A DNA stretch of 64,000 bases from Theobroma cacao (GCF_000208745.1 NC_030850.1:11764640-11828639); one strand, 5' to 3'. Shown: positions 1 through 13,255, counted from the stretch's first letter. Program-made: numbers and translations. The notes: generated from the letters alone by a model not told the origin.

Positions 1-1273
1 GTTTTGAAGAGATGCTTGAATGAGCAAGGAAATTTTTTTATAGAGAAGCATAACCTCCAATAGTAAGGACCTAAGAAGAGTCCCTTAAGTAAAAATCTTC
101 AAAAAAAAAAAAGCACCATAAACTTTGAAGGGTAAATCTACTGTCAATATTGCTCATTGAAAGTAAAACCAAGTAAGCAGCCATACACTGGTAAGTTTTC
201 CAGTTCCCACAACAATAATACGGAGTTCTCATCATCATGCAAGAACTCAATTATTTCTTCTCACAAGTGATAACCAAGACAAATTTAAAGGCTTCCATGA
301 CAATTACGTTTTATGGCACCAGGTCAAATTTTACAGGATTTCATGCCAACAATTTGAATGGCCTCCACCCAGTTATTACTATAACCTCTCCAATATCTAA
401 ACAAGCAGGCAAACAATCACACCCAATTAAGATTGAATATTGCACTGCTTAGGAGTTTGTCAGGGACAATTTCAGGGACATTCACTATTTCATTCAAACA
501 GAAAAGCCATATTTGTAGAAGGTTTAGTTTGGTTTAAAACTAATTCAAAGATAATTACTTTGGTTTGCTTAGCTACAAAATCAACAAAACCAAAATCCAA
601 AATTCATATACACACACATCCTACACCCCATAATAAACACAAATTAGTTTTTGCAGAAAAAGAAAGACATTCTTATGTATGTGCCTGTGTCTACCAGGTA
701 TGTTCACAATCAGTTATAAGTACATTGGTTTGCCTTCTAAACTGAATTAATATGAAATTTAAATTCGAGTAGATAGGTTTTTTAGGGCTTTGTTTTTCAG
801 AAAACCAATAAGAACCAAACTGAATAAGAAATCAAACCTAGCAAAAGTGATATGGTATATTTCGGTTTCTATACCTAATTTTGTTTAAGTTTATTTATAA
901 AATTATGAATTGAATTATCCAAACCAAGCCCTGCACACCCTATATGATGCCCCCCGGTCACAAATTCATTGACGAGGGGCCATTACCAGATACACGGTCC
1001 TTAACAGCAATTGCTGTTGAGTCGCTATCATTAAGTTAGACAAAACAGAAATTTATGAAAGCCCAACAGATATGTACTTAAGATGCTAACATCAGATATA
1101 TCATGGTGTTTGCTAACTTGTATATGGGATCATTGGTCTCTTTAGTTATAAATCTACTGACAATGGGACACTTAGTCTAGAGTATCCATTCTTGAGCTTA
1201 AGTTTGGTCTATAACAACAATAGCAGATGAGTTAGCAAGTGCCTCAAATTAGATAGAATGAAATTTATCTTAC
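1..1273 (-). other. Intron of the LysM receptor kinase (left part open)
   Basis: Non-coding sequence following the donor GA|gtaaga at 1274/1273. I looked for the next kinase exon (the segment after MPPE, normally YAQYG and the DVYAFG motif) on the minus strand and found no trace. The intron is therefore at least 1.27 kb and runs off the window. Confidence 0.6.
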
Positions 1274-4200
1274 TCCGGTGGCATGTATCCAAACGTTCCA
1301 ACAAGACGTGTAGGTAGCGATGCACTTCCAACTTCAGTCAATTTTGTTAATCCAAAATCTGCAACCTTCATTAAAGTTAAAAACAATTCAGTGCAGAAAT
1401 TACAAGAAGCTTTCAAACAGTCCACCTGATGAGAGAACAAAAAGAGGTCACCTTTCCACGGAATTTTTTGTCTATCAATATATTAGCTGATTTAATGTCA
1501 CGGTGAATGTAAACAGGGACAGTATGCTCATGGATATATTCAAGACCTCTGGCTGAGTCAAGCGCAATTTGCACTCGAGTAGACCAAGGAAGTGGCTCCC
1601 TGCCTGGAAATAAGCAACATAAATCTATCAGTACTGTTCTGAGTCAATGCCATTACAAATTATTTCTGCATAAGAGATCTCACTTGAGCCTCGCAAATGC
1701 TGACTAAGATTGCCATTCTCAATGTATTCATAAACTAGGAAAAGAGAGCCTTCAACACAGTATCCGATTAAGCGCACCTGCATTGGATGTCAATATTAAT
1801 ATTCACTTCAAACATAAATAACAAAATAAAAACTTTAGGTGGTCATAATTGCAAAAGAATGTTTAGAAAGGAAGAAAAACTAATAAATAAAAAGAAAGGC
1901 CACTAAATTGAGTTACAATGATTGAGAAAATCTAATAAGTTTCATTATCCCTACATAGCCACAACTGCAATCAAGGGTTAATCCACTTCAACTAGATGCA
2001 TTAAACTTCATTCAATTATTTGTATCATATACCTTACATAAAGGTAACAGAAGGGTTACAGGAGCAGTAATGCATGAATTAACTGTGCCATAGGTGGATA
2101 CAGACGAATCCTCTGACTCATTCTACCACAGACAACTTAATTTTGGCCTTTGGCTGTTGGCCTATGATGCCACACGCATAATATTAACAAAATGTTCTCC
2201 AGATTCAGAGATAGGAACAGATTCAAGAATGTTTTCTAGTTAATTCCAAACAATCACTCAAAGATATGTCACCCTTTAAATGTCAGTTAGACAACGACTC
2301 ACGGAAACTGAACACAATTTCAATCTGTTAACCTTTTCCAAGGTGGAGAAAAAGAAAGTGAATTACCAGGTTCAGGTGATGAACATGTGTTAAAACCTTT
2401 AATTCAGCTAGAAATTCTTTTGATGCTTGCATATCCATCTTCTTGATTGCGGCTTCCTGCACAGTGGGTAATAAACAGAATAACTGACAATTGGAACCAA
2501 CATGGCATGGCAATGTGTCATTGATGCAGGTTTATTTAGCCATCGAAAGTATTTAACAGAGTAAGTTGCAAGTTCACAAAAATGCATGTGTGCATAGTTA
2601 TTCAGATATCTTTTTTAAATGCAAGGAAGACCAGAGTTGTGTTTCTCTTAAAATGGGAAACAGCATATTCATGTATCTGCACCACCATTTTACCTATAAA
2701 CCAAGCAAAAAAACCTATGGTTAACAGAGTCATTCATTCTTTCTTACATATGAATCTTTTTATGCTCTTCCCTCATCTTGTTTAGATGCTTAACTCTACT
2801 CATCAGACTTGAGCTCCAAATCCAATTATCCACATGATACATTGGCCAAAATTGCAAGCAAATTATAAAGGCAAACGAACATCCTTCAAACTAAGTGACA
2901 TTCTGAATTTCAATCCTCTTAAACTCTGAACATGGCTAGAAAAGGTTTCTTTTTCCCCTCAATAAAATATCGTTAATTAGCAAAAAGTCCAAGTGATCTC
3001 TTCTCCGATCTACAATTTTTCCCCCTAGGCACACAGTTCTGGTTAGCAACGTAGTTGTTTTACATTAACATGCCAGATGTTGAGTCTGTCTCTGAAACTT
3101 AGTCAAGAAGTAAAGCTAATAACTTGACTAAACATACAATAACCAAAGCACCAAATAGAAAATTTTCTTCTAGAGTTTACCAATAAAAACTACAAAGTAT
3201 GAAACTACATACAGACCTCGCCTCTCAAGTTTGCATAGAAAACAGCCCCAAAGCCACCTTCACCAATCTTGTTAGCCATACTGAAATTATCAGTCGCCTG
3301 GGCAAGTTCTTCATATGAGAACTCAACTGATTTGTCTACAGTAATGCCAGCAAGGCCAGGAGAAGAGGCAATGACCCCAGTTGATTGTGCTTCTTTACTT
3401 CCAGAAACTAAACAGTTCACACCAACAAAAGAAATATAGAGAAGAAAAGAAACAAAGAGCAAGGGCCAATCAGTAATAGAGACAATTATAATCATGATTA
3501 GTGATTTTGTTCTAAAAACAAACAAATAGATAAAAAAATAAAAGGTGTGAGATAATTTTGAAGCAGTTATTCAAGAACAGTACAGATGATAGCCCTGGCT
3601 CTCAGCAAGGATGTAAAGTGCAAACTCTTGAACAAAGAACTTTAAAAAAAAAGAAAGAAGACTAGTAGCATGTTATTGTACACAGCATTCTGCAATAAAG
3701 AGCAGTTTGCCAAGTGGTTTTGCTAATTTAACACCTATTTGAATAGCGTTTGCAGAGATTCAACTGGCAATGCAGTCTAAAAAGACTTGTAAGGAGCAAT
3801 AAATTTGTGAAGTGATCTTTAGTTCGCCAAATCTCATAAACAAACAAAAAGGGAAAGGGGACAGAGAAGCAGGGGGGTTACCATTCCCAGCTTGAACAGA
3901 TGGATCTTGGGAGGCTGCTGAAAGTAATGCTGCTCCCTTTACCTTCTTTCGGAAAAATCCAATATATAGACCAACAGCCAGCAACACCAATACTGCTATT
4001 GCTGCTACAGATATCCCAGCAATAACTCCAGCAGAAATTCCTGCTCATATAAAGGCAAGCTATAAGCTCAAAATATTAAAAAAAAAATCCAGTCAATCAG
4101 CATCCCAATATCATAATAATCACAAAAGCAACATGCAGAGAAGGCCAAACCACCTGTGCTGCAAAACAGAAAGAAAGAAGAAACATGTTTAGAAAATTTA

Positions 4201-5926
4201 TGAAGGATTCAAATGCAAAACAAATGATAATTAAGTATAAAGATATTTTAGTTTGAAGTTTAAAGTTGTAGAAGCTACCTTGATTTCAGGGGTCGAAAAC
4301 TATTATTGGCATCTGCAAATAATAAAAAAAAAAAAGAAATGCTTTAGTGAGGTAAGTTAACAATTATTCATAATAACCAGGATAAAAAACCACAATGCCA
4401 TACCCTTCTTGGTCTTTAAAAACCTATAAGTTGACCGTATTGTATAAATTGCGCAGAGTACTTTGAAGAACAACCTAGAAATGAAATAATTTCATGTATT
4501 TGACAACATTTTTATACATAGTACACCCAAACATCACCTGAATGATTATAGTGAGCCAAATGAGTTAGATGACAGTGAAAACAAATGTTGACATCATTTA
4601 GAAAATGTGTAAACTCCCCATCACTTTATACAGTGACATAAAAATTACCAATTTGGTACTTAAAAAGTCACTGACTGCAAGTTTGCAACTAAACTTCCTT
4701 TTGATCAACCCAACTCCTACTTTCTTTTTGATCAACCCAACTCCTATAGGGTGAATCTCTGAAGAGTATTAACGTTAACAAGCCTATGATCAAGATACCA
4801 AGATGAACTGCCTAAGCTTAATTTCTACTCTATTAATCTTCCCTCTATCTCCTAGGGAACCACCCAATTGTCAGAAATTGAAACTTTTAGTTTGGAAATC
4901 AGGAGAGGGATTGGGTTTTCTGAAAAGGAAGAAAACTACATTTCATTTATAACTCGAGCCCACTGGACTTTCACATGTAATAGGAAAAAAATGGGCATAA
5001 ACAGCTCTACTTTGTTAAATTACATAAGCAAATAATCATCTGGAATTACAAGCTAGACACTAAAATCAAATCTAAAATTATTAAACTCCATTCCCAAGTT
5101 AGCATCAAATTGCTTGTTCAAATAATCATCTAATTGCCACTTTTCTTTTTCTTTTAAGTCTCTTACAATATCTAAATTTCCACGTTTGACACTAAAATCC
5201 TACAAGAAATTATCCCATTTCCACTTACCTATAAAATAAAAAAAAAACAAAAAATCAAACAAAAATGCTTAAGAAATCACCTTTGCCCGGAATAAACACC
5301 AAGCCGGTCCCTGCGCTGAAATTCGCCTCGGGGTTGTAACTCTGCACCAACCCCGATAAATCAGATGATAGATTCGTCTGAGTCAACACAGTATTTAAAG
5401 TCTCCCCGGGTCGGAGCGGGTACGTAATAAACAATCCGTAGTCCTTCGAAATCGCAGCATCACCACAAGAACAATTCACCGTCACATTAACCATCCCAGT
5501 ATCCGGTATATTAGTCGGCGGATAGCTATTAAACTGCTGCAACCATTCAACCGTCGTCAAATTCGAATAATACTCAGTGGCTATCCTGTCGTAAGTGTCG
5601 CGTGGCCTAACATTGAATTGGAACACATGGCCGAGGAATTCGCCGTTGATGCAATCGCAAGGGAACGGAATGTTGAGTCTGGAAAAAGCCTCGACGCTGT
5701 CTTTGTTGGCAACTTGTTTGTTGTAAGCGAGGATTGTGTCGAAATTAATTGTCGAGGAAGGTACAATGTTTGAGTTAAGAACCTCGGATATGAAGGTCAA
5801 GTTTGCATTGTCCCAAACGTAGTACGATGCTAAGGCTTCATCGCAGCCTTTGGTGCATCTTGATTCTACTGAAATTAAGGAAACTGAGATAAAAAAGAAT
5901 AAAAATGAGATCAATTTTAGTAACAT
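1274..5926 (-). CDS. CERK1: LysM receptor-like kinase, CERK1/LYK3 group (3' end outside window)
   Basis: Plasma-membrane receptor kinase of the group that senses chitin or lipo-chitooligosaccharides. Exons by hand: 5281-5926, 4279-4312, 4154-4158, 3882-4040, 3217-3407, 2367-2456, 1684-1777, 1452-1603, 1274-1365; all joins have GT/AG borders and hold frame, giving about 487 residues. Residues 1-22 are a signal peptide. The ectodomain has the LysM-RLK cysteine signature (CTKGC, PCDC, NCSCG). The membrane segment is at about 230-256, followed by RKK. The kinase shows the glycine loop IGEGGFGAV (329-337), Lys350 in [12 protein letters not shown] with Asp442, and DFG 460-462, so it looks catalytically competent. 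The window's coding part stops just after GTFGYMPPE; the remaining kinase exons are not found in bases 1-1273 and must lie further left. Exon 3 is a 5-nt microexon. CERK1, LYK3 and NFR1 cannot be told apart here. Confidence 0.93.
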
Positions 5927-8900
5927 TTCGGGAATTGAAAACCCTAAGATTGGGATTTTTGGGGTTTAAGAATCGGAGAGAGGGAGAGAGTTGGAGGAGG
6001 TTGGAAGATATTGGAGACCGTTGACTGGAGATGTTTGAAATTTCGGTGATAAAGAAATATTTGAAGAAGAAAGTGATGAGGACGTGGCAAATGATTAGTG
6101 GGGTATTCTTGGCTCTTTATTTGTTCATCGTTTGATTGAATTGTCATTGTCGTATTGGTTAGGGTTGAGCGTGTCATACCTATAGTAAATTCCCGCGGTT
6201 TTTTGTCTTTGGGGATGTTGGCGACACGCTCGGAAGTGTGTCAAGTATATGTACGCGCTTGGGGAGAGCATTGGAGGCCGCGACGCCCGCTGGCTCGGTC
6301 AAGGTTGCTGTGTTGCGGACACGGATGGTAATAACTGGTCAACAAATATAAACAAATAGTCACTTGAAAGGATCTGTATTAGTATTATTTAATGGAAAAA
6401 TTCCTGAATTATTAATTACAGCTTCATTTTGAAAGATATGGCTGCCGTTTATAAGATTAAATTTTTTTTATTTCATTATTTAATTTTTTTCTTATTTAAT
6501 TATTTCGGTACCATTTATTAAATTATTATAGTAGCAAACATATCAAAAGGTCAATGATGTGGTTTTAAAGAAATGGTAAGAACTTTGCACTTTTTAAAAG
6601 TAATAAACCGCAAAAAGAAAAAGAAGAAATTATCATCTAAATTGAATTTTAATCATCAAAATGTGCAAACTATGGTTGTAGATAGGGTAAGCAAAATTGG
6701 ATTAGATCAATGATATGATCAAATGGAATGTAATTTGAGTAAAATAATTTGATCTTATTAGTTTTTTCTGTTCATCGATCTAAAAAATTTGATTCAATTG
6801 ATTTATTTGATTAGTTTTCGATTTTAAAAATCTTGGACTGAATTAATTAAAAAATCAACTTGATATTATATATATATATAATATTTTCTATTTACTACTT
6901 ACTAAATTACTGTCAAAATTAATTTTATTACTTTTGTTATGTTGAGCCTTAAATGTTAAAATTTAAAAGTTAAAATTTTTAAATGTTAATTTAATGACTT
7001 ATATGAAAGAACAAAATGTTTGTTTTGATTCTTGTTGTTATGAATGTTAATTTAAAGAATATTGATATTGTTAATATTAAATGTTATAATTTATTTGAAT
7101 AAAAGGATAAATGTTATTTTTTTATATATATTTAGATTATTTGTACATTTTATAATTATAAATGAAATTTATAAATTTTAATATTATAATTTATAAAAAA
7201 AACAAAAATGACAAAATTTTAATTTTTTTAATTGAAAATTGAATCGATTGAATCAAATTGACCCTTGATTGGTTTCGATCTTCTTTTTAAATTTGATTAA
7301 TTTGATCAAGTTTTCCAAAAAATTTAATCTATATAATCGTTGATTACAACAGATCGAACCGGTCAATTACACTTCCTTAATTAGGGGTCATGACAGACCG
7401 CGAGTATGGCTTACTTTCGTACTGATGTAAGTGGGTATAACTCTTAACGAACAGGATTCGGTTGACAACAGAAGGAGGCTCCGACGTCGTTTGGGTAGGA
7501 TGGGTTTGACGCCTTGACTGGGTCCGTTCTTCTTCCGCCTGCGGCAGAACTTTCGGTACGCTTTTTATTTTTTTCTGTTGGTCGCTAATGGCTGGCTGCT
7601 GCAATCAGGTGCCCTATTATTGAGGATTTGAATCAAAATACAATAAAAATAAAATTATGAAGATATAAACATTTAGATACTAGTATTTTATAATGAGAAA
7701 AATATATATTTTATAATATTTCTGTCTTCCATACATGATCACGAAGTTTAAGAATTGGACATCAATTTGGCTTTTTGTCTTCATAGCTCCATCAGGGGAT
7801 CAGGTTCTTTTCTCATTTATTTTGATATTATTATCCATTGTCAAGTTAGCTCCATAAATTATCTCACTTTAGCTTTCTTCTTCTTCTTCTTCTTCTTCTT
7901 TTCTATTCTTTTGTTTTATTCTTTTAGCCTTGTATGATGTATATATCTAACTAAATTTATTCATTGTTGAATGCTGAGAAATTAATTCATGTTGACAATA
8001 TTTATTTGCTTAACTGGATCTTGATTATTTTGTCTAAGAAAGGAAGAAAAGGGGAAAGAAACAAGGTATAAGCACTTGGAGAAAGAGGACAATACTTGAA
8101 AAAAAGTTCTCACATAATTCACTTGAAGACTCACTTAGTACGTCTGAATAAATTATTCATTTAACTTTATATTTAAAAAAAAAACCTATTTTTATTAATT
8201 AATTTTAAAAATAATGTTTTGATATTAACGTTTATAAACATTATTATTTGAATCACTTGCTCGTTAAAAATTACTAGTTGATATTTGACTTTTTCACATT
8301 AACTCATTTTGATCACATGATATAGTCATATTAACTTATTTATCACAATCGCAATTAATTAACACGTAAAGACATTTTAACAACTATATAACCTTTCTTT
8401 TTAAAAAAAAAAATAACTATATAACTTAAATATCAACTTTTATAAACATCAATAATCAAGACATGATTTTTAAAATTAGGTGATCAAAATTGAAATTCTT
8501 GAAATATTAATTATAATTTATTTATTTTTTAAAATATAATAAGAAAATGAATTTTTTTTATGCTAAAAGACCTAATTATTTAAATGAAAAAAAAAAGGAA
8601 TTTTTACATCTAACTTTAAGCATACAGAGACTAATACAAATTTATGAATACATAATCACGTAATGAATTGAGGTAACAAAGTCACAAGTTACACCACCAC
8701 TCCAGATTTGAGATTTCGACAATTTCTCTCACCATCTATTGACATGCAAGTGCTATTCATGTAATCACTCCCGCTTAGAATTATCCTTAATGCAAGTTTC
8801 AATTAGAGGTATTCATTAATCAAGCTGGGTTGATACGTCTAAGGCCTAAGCTCATGCTCAAGCCTATGCTTAGTCTGTCCATTTAAATTAAATTTTTATT

Positions 8901-9680
8901 GAAATATAAAAAATATTGTTATATTAATATTTTAAAATTAAAATTAAATAAAAAATAATTATAACACAATAATATCATTGATCTAGCTCACGCCTAAAAA
9001 TTCAGGTGCAGGCTTGACATGAATTAGGTTGAGCTAGGCGAGTAACTCAGCTCCTGAGCATCTCGAGTTTTATGGAAGGATTAAATTTATGATCTACTTA
9101 AATAGTGCATAGATTCCTAAAGTTTATGGGTACTACAATATTGACCTTCTATATTCACAAACTAATTTCAATTTGATTATTAAATCGCATTATTTATTTG
9201 CATGTGACTTGCTTGTTTTCTAAATGGATAACTCAAGTCAAATTGTGGATACATTAACTCAAATATATGAAAAAACAAATTTACCAGCATTGTATAATTA
9301 TTAAAATTATTAACACAATATTTAGCTCTGATTGCGCCTTTAGTGTATATACTAACTATCAACATACTATCAGTTAGAAGTAGAAGTATACCATAAAAAA
9401 TTATAGAAAGTATATAAGAAAATAACCAAGGATTTGATGAGAATTTATGGAAAAAAGTTTATGAACTATTATTCCAATAAACAAGATAAAAACAAAAGTT
9501 TATGAACCAAGTCGGGCTTAATCGTTAAAAATCTTATCCAAGGCTCGACTTGAATCGGGCCAAGCCCACGAGCCTGCCGAGCTATCTGACCTGTGGATAG
9601 GTCCATATGTAAATTACATTTCAAACAAAGGTGTGGGCATTTTCCATAACTACCAATTAAGAAGCTAAAAGGCTGAAACC
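5927..9680. other. Intergenic: receptor-kinase promoter side and AT-rich repeat debris
   Basis: No gene recognised. About 5927-6310 is the upstream region of the receptor kinase. About 6660-7370 is an AT-rich stretch whose two halves carry roughly complementary runs of GATTTGATT/AATCAAATT type, suggesting a degraded fold-back element. About 7377-7605 is a GC-richer island with a 75-codon minus-strand ORF that I do not recognise. A (TTC)n tract lies at 7874-7900. About 8820-9060 and 9500-9600 contain GAGCT/GGCTT-rich repeat debris. Confidence 0.4.
7874..7900. repeat. (TTC)n microsatellite
   Basis: About nine TTC units inside AT-rich intergenic DNA. Confidence 0.9.
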
Positions 9681-9684
9681 ATTT

Positions 9685-10517
9685 ACACCATGTTTGGTAG
9701 AAAAAAAAAGGAAAATATAGAAAAAAACAAAAGTGTAAAATACTTTTATTTTTTAAAATTTTAATCGAAATTACACAAAATTTATTAGTTTTCAAAATAA
9801 ACACTCTACCCTAAGAATACAAATACCATTAACAGAAGTTATGAAAAAACTAAAATACTTTTTTTTATATTAATTTTAAAAGTATTATTATATATTTAAA
9901 AGAATGAAAAAAATATAGAGCACCTATCAATGTTCCCCAACTCACCAAGAAAGGGGAGCACCGATGCTCCCCTTGAGAGCTTGATCGAGGTTCCCCAAAG
10001 AAGCTCTGATGCTCCCACATGGGGAGTTTCTTTTCAATTAATAAAAATAATAATAATTATAAAAACAATTATAAAAATTAATTAAGAGTAAAATTATCTT
10101 TTTACCCTTGTTTCGTCAGCAAGTTAAAGGAAATATTAATAGTTGACTAACAGTTGGATTTAGTGTCTAGCAAAAAATATTTTTTTGAGACAGATTATTT
10201 ATTTTAAAAATTAATAAATTTTCATGTAATTTCAATCAAAACTTAGGATATAAGGGTATTTTACCCAAAAAAAAAAGGTAAGAAAAGAAAAAAAATGGAA
10301 GAGAGGAAGGAAAGCTATTTTTCTTCCCTTGCATTCGACTTGAAAGATGAAAAATAAAAGAAAAGAAAGAGACTAAGGGTAAAAATATAAATCAAATAAT
10401 TAAGTAAAGAGAGTATATGTTTTGCTCTCAATTTAGAAAGATTAGATTTGATGAGAAAAGAATTTGCAAATCTATCCTTTTTCCTTGTCCTTTTTCCCTC
10501 TTACCAAACAAAGGAAG
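9685..10517. mobile_element. Probable MITE with TGTTTGGTA ends, split by MITE family B
   Basis: The left end reads TGTTTGGTAGAAAAAAAAAG and the right end is the inverse, CTCTTACCAAACA, so the two ends form a short inverted repeat. Between them sits a family-B copy (about 9733-10266). I see no clear target duplication, so the outer boundaries are tentative. Confidence 0.4.
9733..10266. mobile_element. MITE family B, copy 1
   Basis: Fold-back element. The left end has TTTTAATCGAAATTACAC... with ATTAGTTTTCAAAATAAACACTC, and the right end carries its inverse (AATTAATAAATTTTCATGTAA, then AAGGGTATTTTACCC). The centre is a GC-richer block of GGGGAGC/GCTCCCC words. The same layout recurs at 35878-36353 and 46529-47093. 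There is no coding capacity. Confidence 0.7.
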
Positions 10518-10719
10518 GGGAAAGGAAGGAAGGAGAGGTTAAAATACTTGGGATCTTGGTTCTAGACGAGTATCTCAGGGGTGCTACTTAATTTGCTCCC
10601 AAGTAGCAAAACAAGTTTGCTGGGTTCATATCCTATACAATTTGTTGCTTTGGTTATGAAATGTGATGTAAACATTATAAACTTGATAACTTATCTGCTT
10701 ACGCTTTCAAGGTTCTTGG

Positions 10720-11212
10720 TGGAATGCTCTTAAGATTCTCAAGGCTGCTTCTTACAATTGCGTTGCTCCTTGGGCACCTTGTTTTGGAGCTGAGGGCTGC
10801 TATCTGTTTCATTCAATTCACTGTGTCACTTTGGAGTTGGAAAAAAACAAAATCAACTTAGACAGGTGCTGCAAGCCTGTAAAATTTGGAGGGAAGAGCT
10901 GCAATGGGCAGTTAGAAGGCTCGAAGGAACAGCACTCTTATCGGTCATCCTGCGGATTGCTTCAAGTGCTTATGTTTATCATCTTGGGAGGGGAAGAAAC
11001 GACAGTATACACGCTTAATGCAAAAACCAGTTCCCAGATTTATGACAACATTGCAGATTGTGTTCGCTCGGGACTTTTATGGCCTGAAGAATTTTGCTCC
11101 TGATTCTCTTAGTAGGGACCTTTGCACAACTTGGGGACTGAATAGTTCTACGTTTGATCAACTTCTTGTTTGTTATTTTGGAAGCTTGCTGCTTGAATTG
11201 CTCTTGTCTTGA
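10720..11212 (+). mobile_element. LINE ORF2 C-terminal remnant (zf-RVT region)
   Basis: Degenerate non-LTR retrotransposon fragment read across broken frames. One frame from about 10762 gives a CFGAEGCYLFHSIHC-like zinc-finger remnant. From 10893 another frame reads EELQWAVRRLEGTALLSVIL and then YVYHLGRGRNDSIHA before a stop, matching the usual LINE segment IYHLWRERNxRIH. From 11018 a third frame carries the C-terminal tail (NFAPDSLSRDLCTTWGL). Frameshifts and stops show it is dead. It is unrelated in position to the LINE at the right end. Confidence 0.7.
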
Positions 11213-11875
11213 CGTTGTTTGTATTTGCAGCAATTTTTACCGCTATTTTACGATTCCTATTTTACAATAATTAATTATATACATCCAAAGGTCTATCTTT
11301 TCTTTATTTTCTTGCACGATTGTTGAAAAGAAAGATAAATTACTTTTTGTGTTTGTTGAATTATGACTTTGTAGTATAATTAATTTTCCCTTAATTTCAT
11401 TTTAAGTCCACAATGTGATTTTGACCCACATATATATATAATTGCATTGTTTGTTGAATTTTTTTGCATTGTTTGTTGAAGTATTGACTCTTATGCTTCC
11501 AATGTTACAACGATGAGGTTCTTCCATTAGTGTTTCAGTGAACCCAGCCATTCAGTGACAATTGGCCACATGTAGCAGTTGACATGTCAACTCATGTATA
11601 GGATATTGCAATGTTAAATTTTTATTTTATTTTATTGCACCCTAGTCCTTAAAGTTTAAGTCTCATATCAAATTAATACTCATAATTCATAAAAGATAAA
11701 GATTTTTTCAACATTTGATTTTTATTAAATCAGGTTAATATTTTGTAAAATTTATGTTATTATGTGTGTGTATAAAATATAAAAAAACATTAAAAATTTT
11801 AAACAATGAAATTCAATATGAGGGATTAAAATTAAAAGTTGAAAAGCTATTAAACAATAAATAAACTCAAATGTT

Positions 11876-11877
<2 letters not shown>

Positions 11878-11912
<35 letters not shown>
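11878..11912. repeat. (TA)n microsatellite
   Basis: About 16 TA units, next to the upstream flank of the 11990-13673 MULE. Confidence 0.9.
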
Positions 11913-11914
<2 letters not shown>

Positions 11915-11980
11915 TTTTTTGAATTATGGGGACTCATTTGATATGCAACCTGAACTTTAGGGATTATGAATGCAATGAAA

Positions 11981-11989
11981 TTAAATAAA
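11981..11989. repeat. 9-bp target-site duplication, left (TTAAATAAA)
   Basis: Identical to 13674-13682 on the other side of the element, as expected for Mutator-like insertion. Confidence 0.8.
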
Positions 11990-12024
11990 GAGAAAATTAT
12001 GAGAAACAACCTTCTCGTAAACCC

Positions 12025-12181
12025 AATTCAAAAATATCATTTATTATAATTTTAATCATTTTTGGTCAATTTTTAGCATGACTTGACAATAATACCCTCT
12101 AANAATTCAAAAATATCATTTTTTATAATTTTAATCATTTTTGGTCAATTTTTAGCATGACTTGACAATAATACCCTCTAA
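12025..12181. other. Assembly join: 78-bp duplicated overlap around a single N
   Basis: Bases 12025-12102 and 12104-12181 are the same 78-bp sequence with one mismatch, separated by one N at 12103. This looks like two contigs overlapped but not merged, inside the left terminal repeat of the MULE. Confidence 0.85.
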
Positions 12182-12794
12182 ACAATTTCAGACAAATTAA
12201 AATAGTTTCAGTTTTCTCTATCCTGCCATCCAGACAAAAATTTCAAAATTAAATCTCGATTTCACTCTCTAATCAAATACTGTCTATCTTGTCATCCAAA
12301 GCGCAGAGATGACATCAAGTTCTTTTTTATTTTGTTTTATTTTTTTGAATGGTGGATCTTAGGGTTCTCAAGAGCGATGAACAATGATTTTGCTCTTTGC
12401 AAGAAGCGATTTTGCTCAGGGAGAAGGAACAGTAAAGCATGTTTGATGGGTTTTATGGTGGTTCACGGTTTTGTTGTGTTTGGAATTGGGATGATTGTTA
12501 AGCATGTTTGCTGGAGATTTTGATTTTTTTTATGAGATTATGAGTTGAAATTGTTCAGCGAATATTTTGTAAATGAGGTATATTTTGTTTTTGTAAAATG
12601 AGAGTGAGCAAGGCCCTCCTAATAGGGATATATTTTGTCTTACTTTGGAGGGTTATGGAGTTTTGTAACCTATCTTTTATGAAATGCATAATTTCATGGC
12701 TTAGAAAAAAAAAAGATGTGTTTTAGGTTCTTGAATTTATTAGTTTATTCATAAAACCCTAAAGTTGAGGAGTTGAAATTGATTAGACTGATTT

Positions 12795-13150
12795 TTAAGT
12801 ATTGCAAGACTGATTTTTAGGTATTGTGTGACTTAATCACTGTATGATTAGATTTTAGGCATTACGTAATTAGTTTTAGGCATTGCGTAACTGATTTTTA
12901 GACATTGTGTAACTGATTTTTAAGCAATACCTAAGTCACATAATGCCTTACTAACTAGTCACGCAATGTTTTACTAGCAAATCACGCAATGCCTTACTAA
13001 CAAGTCACGCAATGCCTATCAACTAGTCACGTAATGTCATATCAACCAGTCACACAATACTTAAAAACTAATCATGCAATGGTCAAAGTCAGTCACGCAA
13101 TGTCCAAAGTTAGTCACCTAATGCCTAAAAATTAATCACGTAATGTCCAA
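12795..13150. repeat. Palindromic array of the motif AGTCACGCAATGCC
   Basis: Left arm (12795-12930): about seven imperfect units of TTTTAGGCATTGCGTAACTGA. Right arm (12935-13150): about ten units of the reverse complement (AGTCACGCAATGCCTTACTA and variants). The arms meet near 12930, so the array as a whole is a large inverted repeat of short tandem repeats. Confidence 0.85.
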
Positions 13151-13255
13151 AAATCACAAAAATTACTGAAGTCTATTTAACAAAATCAACAACTTCAGAC
13201 GATACACCATATTTCATTTAACAACATAATTAATAAATATGCCTACTTGACAAAA

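Noticed and set aside
1..1273. Remaining kinase exons of the LysM receptor
   Set aside because: I searched the minus strand for the segments after MPPE and found none; the ORFs at 237-745 on the plus strand are chance frames in the intron.
12332..12523. 63-residue ORF inside the small MULE
   Set aside because: No recognisable domain; T-rich start region; most likely chance.
12795..13150. CRISPR-like spaced repeats
   Set aside because: This is a plant transposon with imperfect units and short, non-unique spacers in both orientations; no cas genes are expected or seen.
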